DNA of 64,000 nt from Kaistia algarum (GCF_026343945.1 NZ_JAPKNJ010000001.1:372001-436000); one strand, 5' to 3'; numbered from the stretch's first letter, positions 15,373 to 24,790 are shown. Program-made: numbers and translations. The notes: generated from the letters alone by a model not told the origin.

Positions 15373-15702
15373 ATGAACGGGCGAGACGGCGGAGTGCCGG
15401 CCGACGAGTCGGCGGTTGAACAGCAGATACAAGCGCAGGGCCTCGCGGCGCCGCGCCTGACGCCGGCAGATATCGACGGCGCCATCGTCGCCGAGGACTA
15501 TCACGTCTTCCCCGGCACGACGCTCACCGTGTGCTGCCTGCATCTGCGCAACGGTTTCACAGTCACCGGCGAGAGCGCGTCGGCGAGCCCCCAGAACTTC
15601 GACGCGGCAATCGGTCGCCAGATCGCGCGCCGCAATGCCCGCGACAAGATCTGGAGCCTTGAGGGCTATCTGCTCCGTGAACGCCCGTTCTGGGCGGACT
15701 GA
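15373..15702 (+). CDS. Gp49-like phage protein
   Basis: A 109-residue protein. The core LTVCCLHLRNGFTVTGESASASPQNFD followed by IGRQIARRNARDKIWSLEGYLLRE is the signature of a widespread phage family (Gp49/66). Its function is not known, although it is found in many head-to-tail regions. It starts 21 bases after the tRNA. The end (RERPFWAD) is intact. Confidence 0.8.
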   Translation: MNGRDGGVPADESAVEQQIQAQGLAAPRLTPADIDGAIVAEDYHVFPGTTLTVCCLHLRNGFTVTGESASASPQNFDAAIGRQIARRNARDKIWSLEGYLLRERPFWAD

Positions 15703-15704
15703 GC

Positions 15705-15869
15705 ATGCGCTGGGGCGGGCTCCTTCTTGCCGTTCCGGCCATCCTGGCTGCGCTGTCCGCGCCGCCCATGCCGGTGTTGAGCGGGCTCGGACCGGCCATC
15801 GTCCATCGCTCGCCCGGAGGCTGCGCCCATCGGCGCTGGCGCCGCCGACGGGCTGCCGGCCGGGGATAG
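15705..15869 (+). CDS. possible small secreted or membrane phage peptide
   Basis: A 54-residue open frame two bases after the previous stop. The N-terminus MRWGGLLLAVPAILAALSAPP looks like a signal peptide or single membrane helix. The tail is very basic (HRRWRRRRAAGRG). It could be a spanin-like or lysis accessory peptide, but there is no lipobox and the lysis genes are elsewhere. Weak support beyond spacing. Confidence 0.3.
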   Translation: MRWGGLLLAVPAILAALSAPPMPVLSGLGPAIVHRSPGGCAHRRWRRRRAAGRG

Positions 15870-15982
15870 CTCCGGCCGATCGGGTTCCCGGCAACCTCCT
15901 CCCTGCCGGCCGGCCGCGCGCGGCCCTCGCTTCCGGCGTACGCGCCGGAGGCCATGTCCAGGCCAAACCAGAGAAGAGAGCC

Positions 15983-16450
15983 GTGTCCGCTTTCGCCACG
16001 CTTGATCAGGTCGTCACCCGCTACCCGTCCGAGGCCACGATCCTCGCGGCCGACGAGGTGACGCGCGTTCGCGACGATGCGCGCATCGCGGCTGCGCTCT
16101 CCGATGCCTCGTCCGAGATCCGCGGCATTCTCTATGCCCGCTATACCGAGGCGGAGCTTGGCCGCGCGACGAGCGAATCGGCCGCTGTGCTCCAGCTCTA
16201 TTGCATCGACATCGCGCTCTACCGCGTCGCCCTTTCGATGGGCCGGTCGAACGAGCGCATCAAGGAGCGCTATGACGCGGCCATTGCTCGCCTGACGGCC
16301 ATCGCCCAGGGCAAGGGCGCGCTCGCCATAGAGGGTGCCGGTGGCGTCGATCCCGAGACGGGCGCCGGCGAAGGCGACGCGTCGCCGAACGAAGTGCTGA
16401 TCGTCGGCCCCGAGCGCATGTTCACGCGCGAGCGGATGCGGGGGATCTGA
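15983..16450 (+). CDS. DUF1320 head-completion protein (Mu gp36-like)
   Basis: A 155-residue protein, GTG start at 15983 with AGAAGAGAG upstream. FATLDQVVTRYPSEATILAADE at the N-terminus, then ALSDASSEIRGILYARY and LYCIDIALYRV, define DUF1320. In Mu, gp36 sits between capsid and tail genes and is taken to be a head-tail connector. The next gene starts on the last base of its stop. Confidence 0.82.
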   Translation: MSAFATLDQVVTRYPSEATILAADEVTRVRDDARIAAALSDASSEIRGILYARYTEAELGRATSESAAVLQLYCIDIALYRVALSMGRSNERIKERYDAAIARLTAIAQGKGALAIEGAGGVDPETGAGEGDASPNEVLIVGPERMFTRERMRGI

Positions 16451-16953
16451 TGGACGGCATCGGCCTCGTTATCGACACCGGCGCGCTCGAGTATGCGACG
16501 CGGCTCGTCTCCGGCCTCGGCGATTTCGAACGTCGCGACCTGCTGTCGTCGATCGGCGCGCTTGGCGAGAGCCAGACGCGCCGGCGCATCGTCGACGAGA
16601 AGACGGGACCGGATGGCACGCCCTGGCCGCCGAACCGCGAGGGGACGCCGATCCTGGTTCGCTCCGGCCAGCACCTCCTCGCCTCCGTCTCCTGGATCGC
16701 CGGCAGCGACGAGGTGCAATGGGGCGCCGGCTGGGAATATGCGCATGTCCACCAGGACGGCATGACGATCGTGCCGAAGACGGCGCAGCGGCTCGTCTTC
16801 ACCTCCGGCGGCAAGAAGGTGCACGCCAAGAAAGTGACGATCCCGCCGCGGCCCTTCGTCGGACTGTCGTCCGACAACATCGCCGAGATCGAGGAGCTGG
16901 TTTCCGACGTCTTCGGCGGCGCCTTCGACGCGCCCGTGCCGGTGGCGCCATGA
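16450..16953 (+). CDS. virion morphogenesis protein (gpG / tail completion family)
   Basis: A 167-residue protein. The block LLSSIGALGESQTRRRIVDEKTGPDG, then PWPPN and LVRSGQHLLASVSW, is characteristic of the phage virion morphogenesis family (P2 gpS, Mu gpG), which completes the tail-neck connection. IPPRPFVGLS near the C-terminus is also conserved. It overlaps both neighbours. Confidence 0.85.
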   Translation: MDGIGLVIDTGALEYATRLVSGLGDFERRDLLSSIGALGESQTRRRIVDEKTGPDGTPWPPNREGTPILVRSGQHLLASVSWIAGSDEVQWGAGWEYAHVHQDGMTIVPKTAQRLVFTSGGKKVHAKKVTIPPRPFVGLSSDNIAEIEELVSDVFGGAFDAPVPVAP

Positions 16954-17564
16954 CGATTGTGCCGATGACCCTGGCGGCCCGCATCGCGGCATCCCGCCTG
17001 GCGCCGCTTCCGACGGCGATAGCGACAACGCTGCGACCGCTCTTTCTCGGCGTCCAGGTGAAGACGCATCCTGGCCGGATCGATGTCGCCGACGTGCTCG
17101 CCGGCGATGTGTTCCTCCCGCCGATGATTGCGATCAGCGTCGTGGCGGCCGACCCGTCCGTCGAGATTGCGGGCGACTGTTCCGTCCTCGCCGAGTGCTG
17201 CGCCTATGTGGTCTCCGAGGACATGGCGATCGGCAATCGTTCGACGGGCCGCGACCAGGTCGCGCTCGCCATGTGCCAGGGCGTCGCCGACGTGCTCACC
17301 GATTTCGATGCGCCGCGCTGGGGTCTCGCCTCGATCACGTCGCCGGCCGAGATCCGCATCCGGCCCCTGTTCACGCAATTGTCGTTCGAGAAGGGCATCG
17401 CCTTCTACGCCACGACGTGGCGCCAGCGCCTGTTCGAACTCGGATCGCCCATGCCGCTGCCGATGGCGACGGAACGGCTGTACACGATCGAGGACGCTGC
17501 CGAGGTTACGCTCTGGCCGACCGAAGGCGTCGATGACGGTGACGATGGCGAGGATGGGCCATGA
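16950..17564 (+). CDS. Gp37-like tail terminator-region protein
   Basis: A 204-residue protein in the slot of Mu gp37, between gpG and the baseplate genes. A beta-rich core (EIAGDCSVLAECCAYVVSEDMA, RWGLASITSPAEIRIRPLFT) and an acidic C-terminal tail (EGVDDGDDGEDGP) are visible. The family call rests mostly on position, with loose similarity. Likely role: tail terminator or connector. Confidence 0.6.
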   Translation: MTIVPMTLAARIAASRLAPLPTAIATTLRPLFLGVQVKTHPGRIDVADVLAGDVFLPPMIAISVVAADPSVEIAGDCSVLAECCAYVVSEDMAIGNRSTGRDQVALAMCQGVADVLTDFDAPRWGLASITSPAEIRIRPLFTQLSFEKGIAFYATTWRQRLFELGSPMPLPMATERLYTIEDAAEVTLWPTEGVDDGDDGEDGP

Positions 17565-18172
17565 ACCTCCGCCAGCTCGCCGACCGGCTGATCCGGATCG
17601 AGAAGCGTCTCGTCGAGACCGACCAGCGCGTCGCCAGAATGATGATTCCGGGGAAGGTCAAAGCCGTCGATCCGGAAAAGTATCGGCTGCGCCTGGTGCT
17701 CGCCACCGATGCGGAGTCCGGCGCCGAGATCCTCTCGCCCTGGGTCAAATGGCAGTCCGGCTCGGCCGGCAAGGTGCGCGACTGGTCGCCGCCCGAGGAG
17801 GGCGAGGAGATGTTGCTCCTCTCGCCGTCCGGCGTCATCGGTTCCGGGTCCCGAGCCATGTTCGGCACCTTCGACGACGAGCATCAGCCGCCGACCGACA
17901 AGGGCGACGAGCGGGTGTGGGCGTTCGGTTCGATGCGCATGGTTCTCAAGGCCGATGGTCTGACGATCACGGTCGGTGATGCCGAGATCGCGCTGACCGA
18001 AGGCACAATCGCGCTCGGCGTCGGCGGCAAGGGCTTCACGATCGACGGCTCCGAGCTCGCCATGTCGACGCTGTTTCGCGGCAAGGACGGCTCGCGCCCG
18101 GCGCATTACCAGGGCGGCAAGGACTCGGACGGCGACACGTCGACGGACGGCAACGACCAGGTGCTCGTATGA
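17561..18172 (+). CDS. baseplate assembly protein V (spike)
   Basis: A 203-residue protein. The N-terminal helix (LADRLIRIEKRLVETDQRVARMM) is followed by a gpV OB-fold (GKVKAVDPEKYRLRL, PWVKWQSGSAGKVRDWSPPEEGEEMLLL, PSGVIGSG). A repetitive beta region after residue 125 (MVLKADGLTITVGDAEIALTEG) forms the spike needle. It pierces the outer membrane after sheath contraction. It overlaps the preceding gene by 4 bases. Confidence 0.88.
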   Translation: MNLRQLADRLIRIEKRLVETDQRVARMMIPGKVKAVDPEKYRLRLVLATDAESGAEILSPWVKWQSGSAGKVRDWSPPEEGEEMLLLSPSGVIGSGSRAMFGTFDDEHQPPTDKGDERVWAFGSMRMVLKADGLTITVGDAEIALTEGTIALGVGGKGFTIDGSELAMSTLFRGKDGSRPAHYQGGKDSDGDTSTDGNDQVLV

Positions 18173-18354
18173 CCGCCGCGCCGAAGAAATGGTTCACCGC
18201 CACCAGGGACGCGCCCGTCGCCGGCCGCTGGCGCAAGAAGGGCGCGACCTTCCAGCTGACCGAGCGCGAGGCCTCGGCCGAGCGGATCTGGGGCGTCATC
18301 GAGGAGGTGACGAGCAAGCGCACACGCCGGCGCAAAGCGAGGGCCGATGACTGA
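18169..18354 (+). CDS. small hypothetical baseplate-region protein
   Basis: A 61-residue protein between V and W, overlapping both. WFTATRDAPVAGRWRKKGATFQLTEREA resembles a small SH3-like fold. A similar short protein occurs in this position in many phages. The C-terminus is very basic (KRTRRRKARADD). Possibly a structural connector; not characterised. Confidence 0.6.
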   Translation: MTAAPKKWFTATRDAPVAGRWRKKGATFQLTEREASAERIWGVIEEVTSKRTRRRKARADD

Positions 18355-18748
18355 GCGTCGCCTCCGCTCCGGTGTCGATCGCCGAACCGGTAAGGTTCTG
18401 CGCGGGCTTGCCCACGCGGACCAGTCCGTGCGCATCATCCTCTCGACGCGGCGCAATAGCCGCGTCATGCGCCTTGCCTTCGGCTCGGATCTCCGCGCGC
18501 TCCGGGGCGAGAACCTGACGGCGGCCAATGTGCTGCGGGCCTATGCCGAAATGGTGGAGGCGGTGCACTCGCAGGAGCCGAACATCCGCATCGTCGAGGT
18601 CCAGCCGTGGACGCTCGATGGGCGCGCCGGCGTGATCGGCTTCCTGCTGGCCTGCACGCATTACCCGTTCGGGCATCTGGGCGATTATTCGGTCGCCGAG
18701 CCGGCCTCGCTCACCCTGCCGATCGCGTCGCTCGCGAGGTCGGCATGA
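18347..18748 (+). CDS. baseplate wedge protein W (gp25-like)
   Basis: A 133-residue member of the GPW/gp25 family. Residues 20-50 hold the conserved H-x-x-QSVRIILSTRRNSRVMRLAFGSDL. NIRIVEVQPWT near residue 82 is the family's second strand pair. Family members form the core wedge of contractile baseplates with J and I. Start overlaps the previous gene by 8 bases. Confidence 0.88.
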   Translation: MTERRLRSGVDRRTGKVLRGLAHADQSVRIILSTRRNSRVMRLAFGSDLRALRGENLTAANVLRAYAEMVEAVHSQEPNIRIVEVQPWTLDGRAGVIGFLLACTHYPFGHLGDYSVAEPASLTLPIASLARSA

Positions 18749-19644
18749 CGACGATCGACCTTTCCCGGCTGGCCGCTCCGGACGCGATCGAGGCCCTCGA
18801 TTTCGAGACGCTGTTCGCGGCGTTCAAGGCGCGGTTCCAGACGAGCTGGGATGCCAAGCGCGCGGCCGACCCGACCTTGCCGGCCTATGATGTCGGCGCG
18901 CTGGAGACCGACCCCGTCGTCATCGTCGGCGAGGCCTGGTCGTATCTGCGCCTGCTCGACCGCGCCCGCGTCAATGACGGCATCCGCTCGGTGCTGGCGC
19001 CGCTCGCCAGGGGCACGAACCTCGACAACGTCGTGGCGCGGCTCGGCGTCGAACGTCTGATCGTCACGCCCGCGACCGACACGGCGTCAGCCGTGATGGA
19101 GAGCGATGCGCGGCTTTTGATGCGCTACCTGCTCGCCTTCTCGCGGCCATCCGCGGGCTCGGCCGAGGGCTATCTATATGCCGCCTATACGGCCTGGCCG
19201 GGGCTGCTGCATGCGGCCGTCAACGGCCGCGCGGTCCATGGAAGGCGCGGCGATGTCGATCTCGTCCTCGCCGGACCCGGCGGCCGCGACGCGACGAATG
19301 GGGAAATGACGCTCGTTCGCGACGCTGCGCAACTGATCAAGCCCGAGGCGCATGGCCTCACCGTGATGCGCGCCACGCGGCGCACCTATGAAGTCGCCGG
19401 CACGGTGAGCGTCGCGGCTGGCCCGGACGCCGAGACGGTGCGCGCCGAGGCGCAAAGCCGGATCACGGAAGCGGCGACCGATCGCCTGCGCATCGGCGCC
19501 GAAGTGCCGGTCGCGCTCCTGGAAGGCGCCGCCTATGGCCTCTCGATCATCCGCGCCGACCTGTCCTCGCCCTCGGCCGACATCCCGGCCGACCGTTACA
19601 CGATCCCCGTCATGGCCTCGATCGCGCTTCAGGTGACGCAATGA
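18745..19644 (+). CDS. baseplate assembly protein J
   Basis: A 299-residue gpJ homologue. Visible features are FAAFKARFQTSWDAKRAADPTLPAYDVGALETDP, the long N-terminal helix SYLRLLDRARVNDGIRSVLAPLARGTNLDNVVARLGVER with its G-TNLD motif, and the GYLYAAYTAWPG segment. It forms the outer wedge of the baseplate. The gene overlaps W and I by 4 bases each. Confidence 0.9.
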   Translation: MTTIDLSRLAAPDAIEALDFETLFAAFKARFQTSWDAKRAADPTLPAYDVGALETDPVVIVGEAWSYLRLLDRARVNDGIRSVLAPLARGTNLDNVVARLGVERLIVTPATDTASAVMESDARLLMRYLLAFSRPSAGSAEGYLYAAYTAWPGLLHAAVNGRAVHGRRGDVDLVLAGPGGRDATNGEMTLVRDAAQLIKPEAHGLTVMRATRRTYEVAGTVSVAAGPDAETVRAEAQSRITEAATDRLRIGAEVPVALLEGAAYGLSIIRADLSSPSADIPADRYTIPVMASIALQVTQ

Positions 19645-20276
19645 GCGCGGCCGGCGCCATCCTCCCGACCTCGGCCGGACCGTTCGAGCGCGCTTTGGCT
19701 GACGCGATGTCGGACACGCTGCCGGTGCCGATCGCGGCGGTGTTCGACCCGGCGCAGACGCCGTCCGCCTTCATCCCCTGGCTCGCCGTTCATGACGGCG
19801 TCCGGCTGTGGTTCTCGGACTGGCCGGAGGAACTGAAGCGGCTGGTTATCGAGGACGCGCCGGTCCTCGCCGGCAAGGTCGGCCTCCGGACGGCCAGCGT
19901 GCGGATGCTGTTCTATGTCGACGGCTCGCTGCTCGATGTCGTCAGCTATCCGACGCCGTTCGTCCAGGGCCGCGCTGTCATCGGCCGGACGCCGATCGGC
20001 CATCCCGCCTTCGTCGCCCGCCATCTGGTGAAGGTCGAAACGGCTGCGCCGGCCGGCGCCTTCGTCATGGGCCGCGCCGCGATCGGCAGTGCCCGCTATC
20101 GCACGCCGAGCCGCGAGAAGATCCGCCGCGCGCTGATCGCGCTTGCCACCGCCAAGTCGCCCGAAAGCGAGTATCGCGCCGATTTCGGCCACAAGCGGCC
20201 GTTGCTGCTCGCGGACGCACCGTCGCTCGACGGCAGCCATCACCTCGGCGAATTCGTCGCCCGCAACAAGCTCTGA
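19641..20276 (+). CDS. tail protein I (baseplate)
   Basis: A 211-residue gpI homologue. ILPTSAGPFERALADAMSD at the N-terminus, PSAFIPWLAVHDGVRLWFSDWPE near residue 45, and RRLVIEDAP just after are family-specific. It completes the V-W-J-I baseplate set in canonical order. Its C-terminal 90 residues (AFVMGRAAIGSARYRTPSREK) are less conserved and may contact the fibre proteins that follow. Confidence 0.87.
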   Translation: MSAAGAILPTSAGPFERALADAMSDTLPVPIAAVFDPAQTPSAFIPWLAVHDGVRLWFSDWPEELKRLVIEDAPVLAGKVGLRTASVRMLFYVDGSLLDVVSYPTPFVQGRAVIGRTPIGHPAFVARHLVKVETAAPAGAFVMGRAAIGSARYRTPSREKIRRALIALATAKSPESEYRADFGHKRPLLLADAPSLDGSHHLGEFVARNKL

Positions 20277-20283
20277 GGCCCGC

Positions 20284-22551
20284 ATGACCAAAATTGTCCG
20301 CTTTACCGAGGCCGAGATCTCCGAGCCCGCCGATTTCGAGGCGATCGGCGAGCATGCGCGCGAGGGCGACGAATTCATCACCGGCGGCGCCGTCGACTAT
20401 CCGCACCATTGGGCCGACTTCACCATCGCGCAGACGAGCGCGATCGAGCTGACGATCTCCAAGGGTCGGCTCTTCGCGGTCGACGCGATCTTCGCGGCCG
20501 ACGCGCCGATCGAGCTCAATCTGCAGGTCCATCTTCCGCTCGTCACCGGCGACCACCGCTACATCGCGCTGCTGGTGCGCGGGGAAAGCGAGACCGTCAC
20601 CAATCTGCGCATGATCGAGACGGACGCCGAAACACACGAGACCGTGCAGCAGGCCGTGCCCAAGACCGATCGGCGCACGGTCAGCATCGTCATCCAGCAG
20701 GGGCTTTCGTCGCCGACGCCGCTGAAGCCGACCATCGCGGCCGACCAGTGCTGCCTTGCCTTCGTCGAGCTCTCGACCACCGGCATCGTCGCGGTCGAGA
20801 TGGACAATGCCTCGCGCGTCAAGTCGCTCTATGAGGTCGACGGCCGTCTCACCCAGGTCGAGGGCGACATGGCGAACACCATCCGTCGCACCACGACGAT
20901 GGAGACCGACATCGCCAATATCGCCTCGCGGCTTGGCGATATTCCGCACCCGACGATCATGCGGCAGTTGAAGCGCGATGTCGGGCTGCTGCGTCGCCAG
21001 CTCGCGCTCCCGGACGAGGCGCGCGCCTATTGGTACGATGCCGGCCTGCTTCAAGACGGGTGGGACAAGGTGCACGCGACCTGGCTTGCCCGGGTTCGCG
21101 AGGGCATCCGCTTCGCCTGGGCGCAGGAGCGCGACATGCAGCTCTCGCTGATCGACCCGTCCTCCGCGTCGATCCGGATGAGCGACACGCTGCTGCTGCC
21201 GGCCTGGACCGAGAAGACCCGCATCAGCGTCGAGCCCGATGGTGGCTCGAAGAACATTTCGCAGCTCGTCCACACCGTCACCACGGCGGTCAAGAAGTCG
21301 ATCTCCCGGCAAGTGACCGAATATGGCGAGACCGTCACGGTCTGCGAGAACCAGGCCGAATGGTCGATGCTGATGAACCAGTCGGTCGGCGAGCTGTTCA
21401 AGAGGGACGGCGAGACCTTCCAGGTGGTGGCGATCGTCGGCAACCAGGATTGGGCCGGCCACCGGATCTATGCCGTGCGCAAGGTCATCGTCCGTACCGT
21501 GACACAGGTCTATTGGGACTATGTGACCGAGACGATGGGCGTCAACGGCTCGGTCTATGGCAACACCTGGCTGTGCTCGCAGCCCATGATCCTGACCTCG
21601 ATCGACTTGAATTTCACCCGCATCGGGTCGACCGGCGACGTCCACGTCTTCGTCTGCGAATGCGACGATTCCGGCCAGCCGCAATTCGGCGCCGTCATCG
21701 TCGAGAAGACGATTTCCGCGGCGGGTCTCCATGCCGGGTGGGTCAATTTCGCGTTGCGGCCGTCGCTTTTGGAGAGCGGCAAGCGCTACGCCTGGTTCAC
21801 GGTCACCACCGGCAACCACGCGCTGGGCACCGCCTCCGGCAACAAATATGCGCAGGGGTCGCTCTTCTCCTGCTCCGACGGCGCTTGGGCGATGGGCGAT
21901 CCGCTGACCGACTTCGCCATGCGCATCAACGCGGCGAGCTTTGCGGCGACCCGCACCGTGATCGAGTTCCAGCCGCTCACCCTGACGGACGGAATGACCG
22001 AGCTGCGCCTCCTCCATGGTGGCTGGGCGCCGGGCGGCACGTCGCTGGTCTGGTATGTGCAGAACAGCGACGATCCGGACGAGGAATGGGTGCCGCTCAC
22101 GCTCGCGGCCGAGGGCTCGGACGCGCTCGCCGGCCGGCCGGCGCTGGTGCGCCTGCGTCTGGCGCTCACCGGCACCACGGATCTACAGGCGGCGATCGTG
22201 CTCGACGCCAATGCTCGCGGCATGACCTTCCGGCCGCGCGGCGACTGCCAAGCCGTCAGCAAGGAACAGGCCTTCGGGCTTTCGACCTCGACGGTGCAGC
22301 TTGAGATCGTGCTCGACGAGTTCAACCCGACCTATCACACAGTCGCGCCGAAGCTGGTCATCGGCGCCTCGATCCTGACGCCCTCGGCGACGGCCACGAC
22401 ACTCGACATGGTCAATCCGCGGAAGCGGACCTTGCTCGCCACTTTCACCCTCGGTTCGGCGACCACCTCCGCCCGCGCGCGCGTCGACATGACGACGAGC
22501 GACGTGACCGTCTGCCCCTTCATCCAGAACATCGCGATGTACGCGCTTTGA
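20284..22551 (+). CDS. large tail fibre/baseplate-attached protein
   Basis: A 755-residue protein 7 bases after gpI. Residues 1-170 form a beta-rich domain (FITGGAVDYPHHWADFTIAQT). Residues 190-280 are helical (VDGRLTQVEGDMANTIRRTT). The remainder is strands with jelly-roll character (VFVCECDDSGQPQFGAVIVEKT, WFTVTTGNHALG). It resembles the DUF4815-type tail proteins that link baseplate and receptor fibre, but I would not fix the family. It likely takes part in host attachment. Confidence 0.65.
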   Translation: MTKIVRFTEAEISEPADFEAIGEHAREGDEFITGGAVDYPHHWADFTIAQTSAIELTISKGRLFAVDAIFAADAPIELNLQVHLPLVTGDHRYIALLVRGESETVTNLRMIETDAETHETVQQAVPKTDRRTVSIVIQQGLSSPTPLKPTIAADQCCLAFVELSTTGIVAVEMDNASRVKSLYEVDGRLTQVEGDMANTIRRTTTMETDIANIASRLGDIPHPTIMRQLKRDVGLLRRQLALPDEARAYWYDAGLLQDGWDKVHATWLARVREGIRFAWAQERDMQLSLIDPSSASIRMSDTLLLPAWTEKTRISVEPDGGSKNISQLVHTVTTAVKKSISRQVTEYGETVTVCENQAEWSMLMNQSVGELFKRDGETFQVVAIVGNQDWAGHRIYAVRKVIVRTVTQVYWDYVTETMGVNGSVYGNTWLCSQPMILTSIDLNFTRIGSTGDVHVFVCECDDSGQPQFGAVIVEKTISAAGLHAGWVNFALRPSLLESGKRYAWFTVTTGNHALGTASGNKYAQGSLFSCSDGAWAMGDPLTDFAMRINAASFAATRTVIEFQPLTLTDGMTELRLLHGGWAPGGTSLVWYVQNSDDPDEEWVPLTLAAEGSDALAGRPALVRLRLALTGTTDLQAAIVLDANARGMTFRPRGDCQAVSKEQAFGLSTSTVQLEIVLDEFNPTYHTVAPKLVIGASILTPSATATTLDMVNPRKRTLLATFTLGSATTSARARVDMTTSDVTVCPFIQNIAMYAL

Positions 22552-22558
22552 GGTCCCG

Positions 22559-22738
22559 ATGAGCGAACCGATACCCCCATTTGAACCCGGCCGGACCTAT
22601 CGCGTCACCCTGATGCGTGCGGTCCGCGTCGGCGGCGTCCCGTTCCGCCCGCTCGGCGAACTCAAGATGGACGGCGCCTATCTGACGCGACTGATCGAGG
22701 AGAATGGCGCCGATGCCGTCGCTGCCGTCACCGACTGA
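22559..22738 (+). CDS. small tail-fibre-region protein
   Basis: A 59-residue protein from ATG at 22559, 7 bases after the large fibre gene. The sequence FEPGRTYRVTLMRAVRVGGVPFRPLGELKMDGAYLTRLIEENGADAV is one strand pair and a helix. Short proteins of this look sit among fibre genes in many rhizobial prophages. The function is unknown. Its end overlaps the next gene. Confidence 0.6.
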   Translation: MSEPIPPFEPGRTYRVTLMRAVRVGGVPFRPLGELKMDGAYLTRLIEENGADAVAAVTD

Positions 22739-23951
22739 CGATTACAAGGCTCCGTCCGACATGGCGCTCAGCCGGGCCGCATGGGACGCCGCCCTGGTGT
22801 CGATCGGCACGCGCCTGCGCGGCCTTGAGGCGGTGCAGGCCGATTTCGACGCACTGATCGCGCTCGGCACGAGCCAGGCGCTCGACGTCATCGCGACCAA
22901 TGTCGAGCCGCAGCTCACCGCCATGAGCGCGGCCGTCGCGGCGCTGCAGGCCGATGTCGCCGAGGCCGAGGACGTTATAACGGCGCTCATCACCGGGTCC
23001 GTTCCGGCCTCGGCCGTCGCCGAGACCGCCGATCGGATCTGGCTGACGCCGGCACTCTTCGCCGCCTGGAACGCAAAGCAGTCCGGCGATCCGACCCTGA
23101 CCGCGCTCGCCGCACTGACGGTCGCCGCCAACAAGATGATCTATGCGACCGGCGCTGACGCCTTTGCCTTGACGGACATCACGCCCTTTGCGCGCCAGTT
23201 GCTCGATGACGGGGACGCAGCGACGATGCGCGGAACGATCGGCGCGGCCGATGCGGGCCGCCAGATCGACGTAGGTGGTCTCGCGACCGGGGGAGGCGAC
23301 CTCTCGGCGAACCGCACGATCACCGTCACGAAGGCCAGCCAAGCGCAGGCCGAGGCCGGAACCGACGATGCGACGGCGATGACGCCGCTGAAGGGCGCGC
23401 AGCAGCTCGCCGTCCTTGGCCTCTTGGCGAGCAACGCCAATATCGGCCGGCGGCTCGCGACAGGAACGGTGGCGAATGCCGGATCGCTGGCCATCGTCCT
23501 GTCGAGCCATCTCGCCGCCGGCTTCAGCAAGTTTCGCCTTCACTTCCACGCCTACCGTCCAGCGACGGACGGGGCTGGGATGGTGATGAAGGTCTCCACG
23601 AACGGGGGCGTGAACTATCTCGGGACGAACGTCTATCTCTGCGCCGCGCTCACTGCCTACGGAACCACGACTGTGGCAGCAGGCGATGGAACGACGGCGC
23701 AAGCACAGATTCCCCTGCTAGGCGGACTCAGCAACGGCGGGCCGAACATCAGCTCGGCTATCCTTGAATTCGAGTGCGGGGCTGACTTCTTCGATCTGAT
23801 CTACCGGGCTTGCCCATATTTCTACAGTGGCGGGGGCGTCGGCATCTCTCACGGTTCCGCCAAGGGGCCGGCAAGCGTGAACGCGATCCGTTTCGAGACC
23901 TACAACGGCAACATCGCGGCCGCTGCGTGGTCGCTCTATGGAGCTTCGTGA
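22713..23951 (+). CDS. tail fibre protein
   Basis: A 412-residue protein. I chose ATG 22713, ten bases after GAGGAG; ATG 22704 sits too close to it. Residues 1-110 contain helical coiled-coil character (LRGLEAVQADFDALIALG, LTAMSAAVAALQADVAEAEDV). A phage fibre repeat-like region follows (GLATGGGDLSANRTITVTKASQAQAEAGTDDATAMTPLKG), which is a very common tail-fibre motif. The C-terminus is beta-rich and probably binds the receptor. Confidence 0.82.
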   Translation: MPSLPSPTDDYKAPSDMALSRAAWDAALVSIGTRLRGLEAVQADFDALIALGTSQALDVIATNVEPQLTAMSAAVAALQADVAEAEDVITALITGSVPASAVAETADRIWLTPALFAAWNAKQSGDPTLTALAALTVAANKMIYATGADAFALTDITPFARQLLDDGDAATMRGTIGAADAGRQIDVGGLATGGGDLSANRTITVTKASQAQAEAGTDDATAMTPLKGAQQLAVLGLLASNANIGRRLATGTVANAGSLAIVLSSHLAAGFSKFRLHFHAYRPATDGAGMVMKVSTNGGVNYLGTNVYLCAALTAYGTTTVAAGDGTTAQAQIPLLGGLSNGGPNISSAILEFECGADFFDLIYRACPYFYSGGGVGISHGSAKGPASVNAIRFETYNGNIAAAAWSLYGAS

Positions 23952-24421
23952 TGCCGATCATTGATGTGGTGGTCGACGCCGACGGCGTCATGCAGGAAGT
24001 TGCCCTCACCGCCGAGCAGGAAACGGCGCGCCGCGCCGAATGGGCGGTCAACGCGGCGCCCCGGCCGTCGCAGATCGACGCCGAATGTGATCGGCGCACC
24101 GTCACGGGCTTCCGATTCGGCGGCAAGGCCTACCGGCTCGACGAAAAGTCCATCGCACGGATTACGGCCATGGGCGCCGATGCCCGCTTCGCGCTGCTGG
24201 CCGGCGCCGGGATTGGTAACCTCCGTTGGGCCGATCCCGAGGCTGATTTCGGCTGGATCGCCACCGACAATACAGTCACGCCGATGGACGCGCCGACCAT
24301 GACGGCTTTCGCCGATGCCGCCAAGCTATGGGTCAGCAAAAACACTTTTGCGGCCCGGAACATCAAGAACATGAGCCCGATCCCGGCCGATTTCGCCGAC
24401 GATTCGCGCTGGCCCAGCTGA
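23951..24421 (+). CDS. DUF4376-like tail fibre assembly/structural protein
   Basis: A 156-residue protein starting at ATG in a TGATG junction. Residues 45-150 (IDAECDRRTVTGFRFGGKAYRLDEKSIARI, then WIATDNTVTPMDAPTMTAFADAA) match the DUF4376 layout found at the C-terminus of tail-fibre-associated proteins. The role is probably fibre assembly, or a fibre-attached structural part. Confidence 0.7.
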   Translation: MPIIDVVVDADGVMQEVALTAEQETARRAEWAVNAAPRPSQIDAECDRRTVTGFRFGGKAYRLDEKSIARITAMGADARFALLAGAGIGNLRWADPEADFGWIATDNTVTPMDAPTMTAFADAAKLWVSKNTFAARNIKNMSPIPADFADDSRWPS

Positions 24422-24437
24422 ACAGGAGACTTTCACC

Positions 24438-24788
24438 ATGCCCGCGAAGGATCGCATCCTTTCCATGGTCGACGCGCCGGCTGTCCCGCTCGGGCACCAG
24501 ACCGTCACCGTGACGAACGCGGCCCAAACGCTGGCCCAGCTCCTTACGGCCGCCGCCGGCGCCATCGCCGCGATCCCGGCAAACACCAAGCTCATCTATC
24601 TTCAACCTCGCGGCGACGGCATCCGCTACGCCCATGGCGCCACGACGCCGACCACCGCCGCCGACGCTACCGGCATCGGCACGGCGCTCTATGAGGGCGC
24701 TCAATATCCGCTCCGGCTCGACGACTTCGCGACGCTGAAACTCATCGCGCCGTCGAACGTCGTGCTGTCGATCGAATTCCGGGGCTGA
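24438..24788 (+). CDS. hypothetical tail-fibre-region protein
   Basis: A 116-residue protein with GGAG upstream at about 24425. The sequence is beta-strand-rich and Ala/Thr-rich (VTVTNAAQTLAQLLTAAAGAIAAIPANTKLIYLQPRG, RYAHGATTPTT), resembling small trimeric structural caps in fibre operons. No specific family recognised. Confidence 0.6.
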   Translation: MPAKDRILSMVDAPAVPLGHQTVTVTNAAQTLAQLLTAAAGAIAAIPANTKLIYLQPRGDGIRYAHGATTPTTAADATGIGTALYEGAQYPLRLDDFATLKLIAPSNVVLSIEFRG

Positions 24789-24790
24789 TC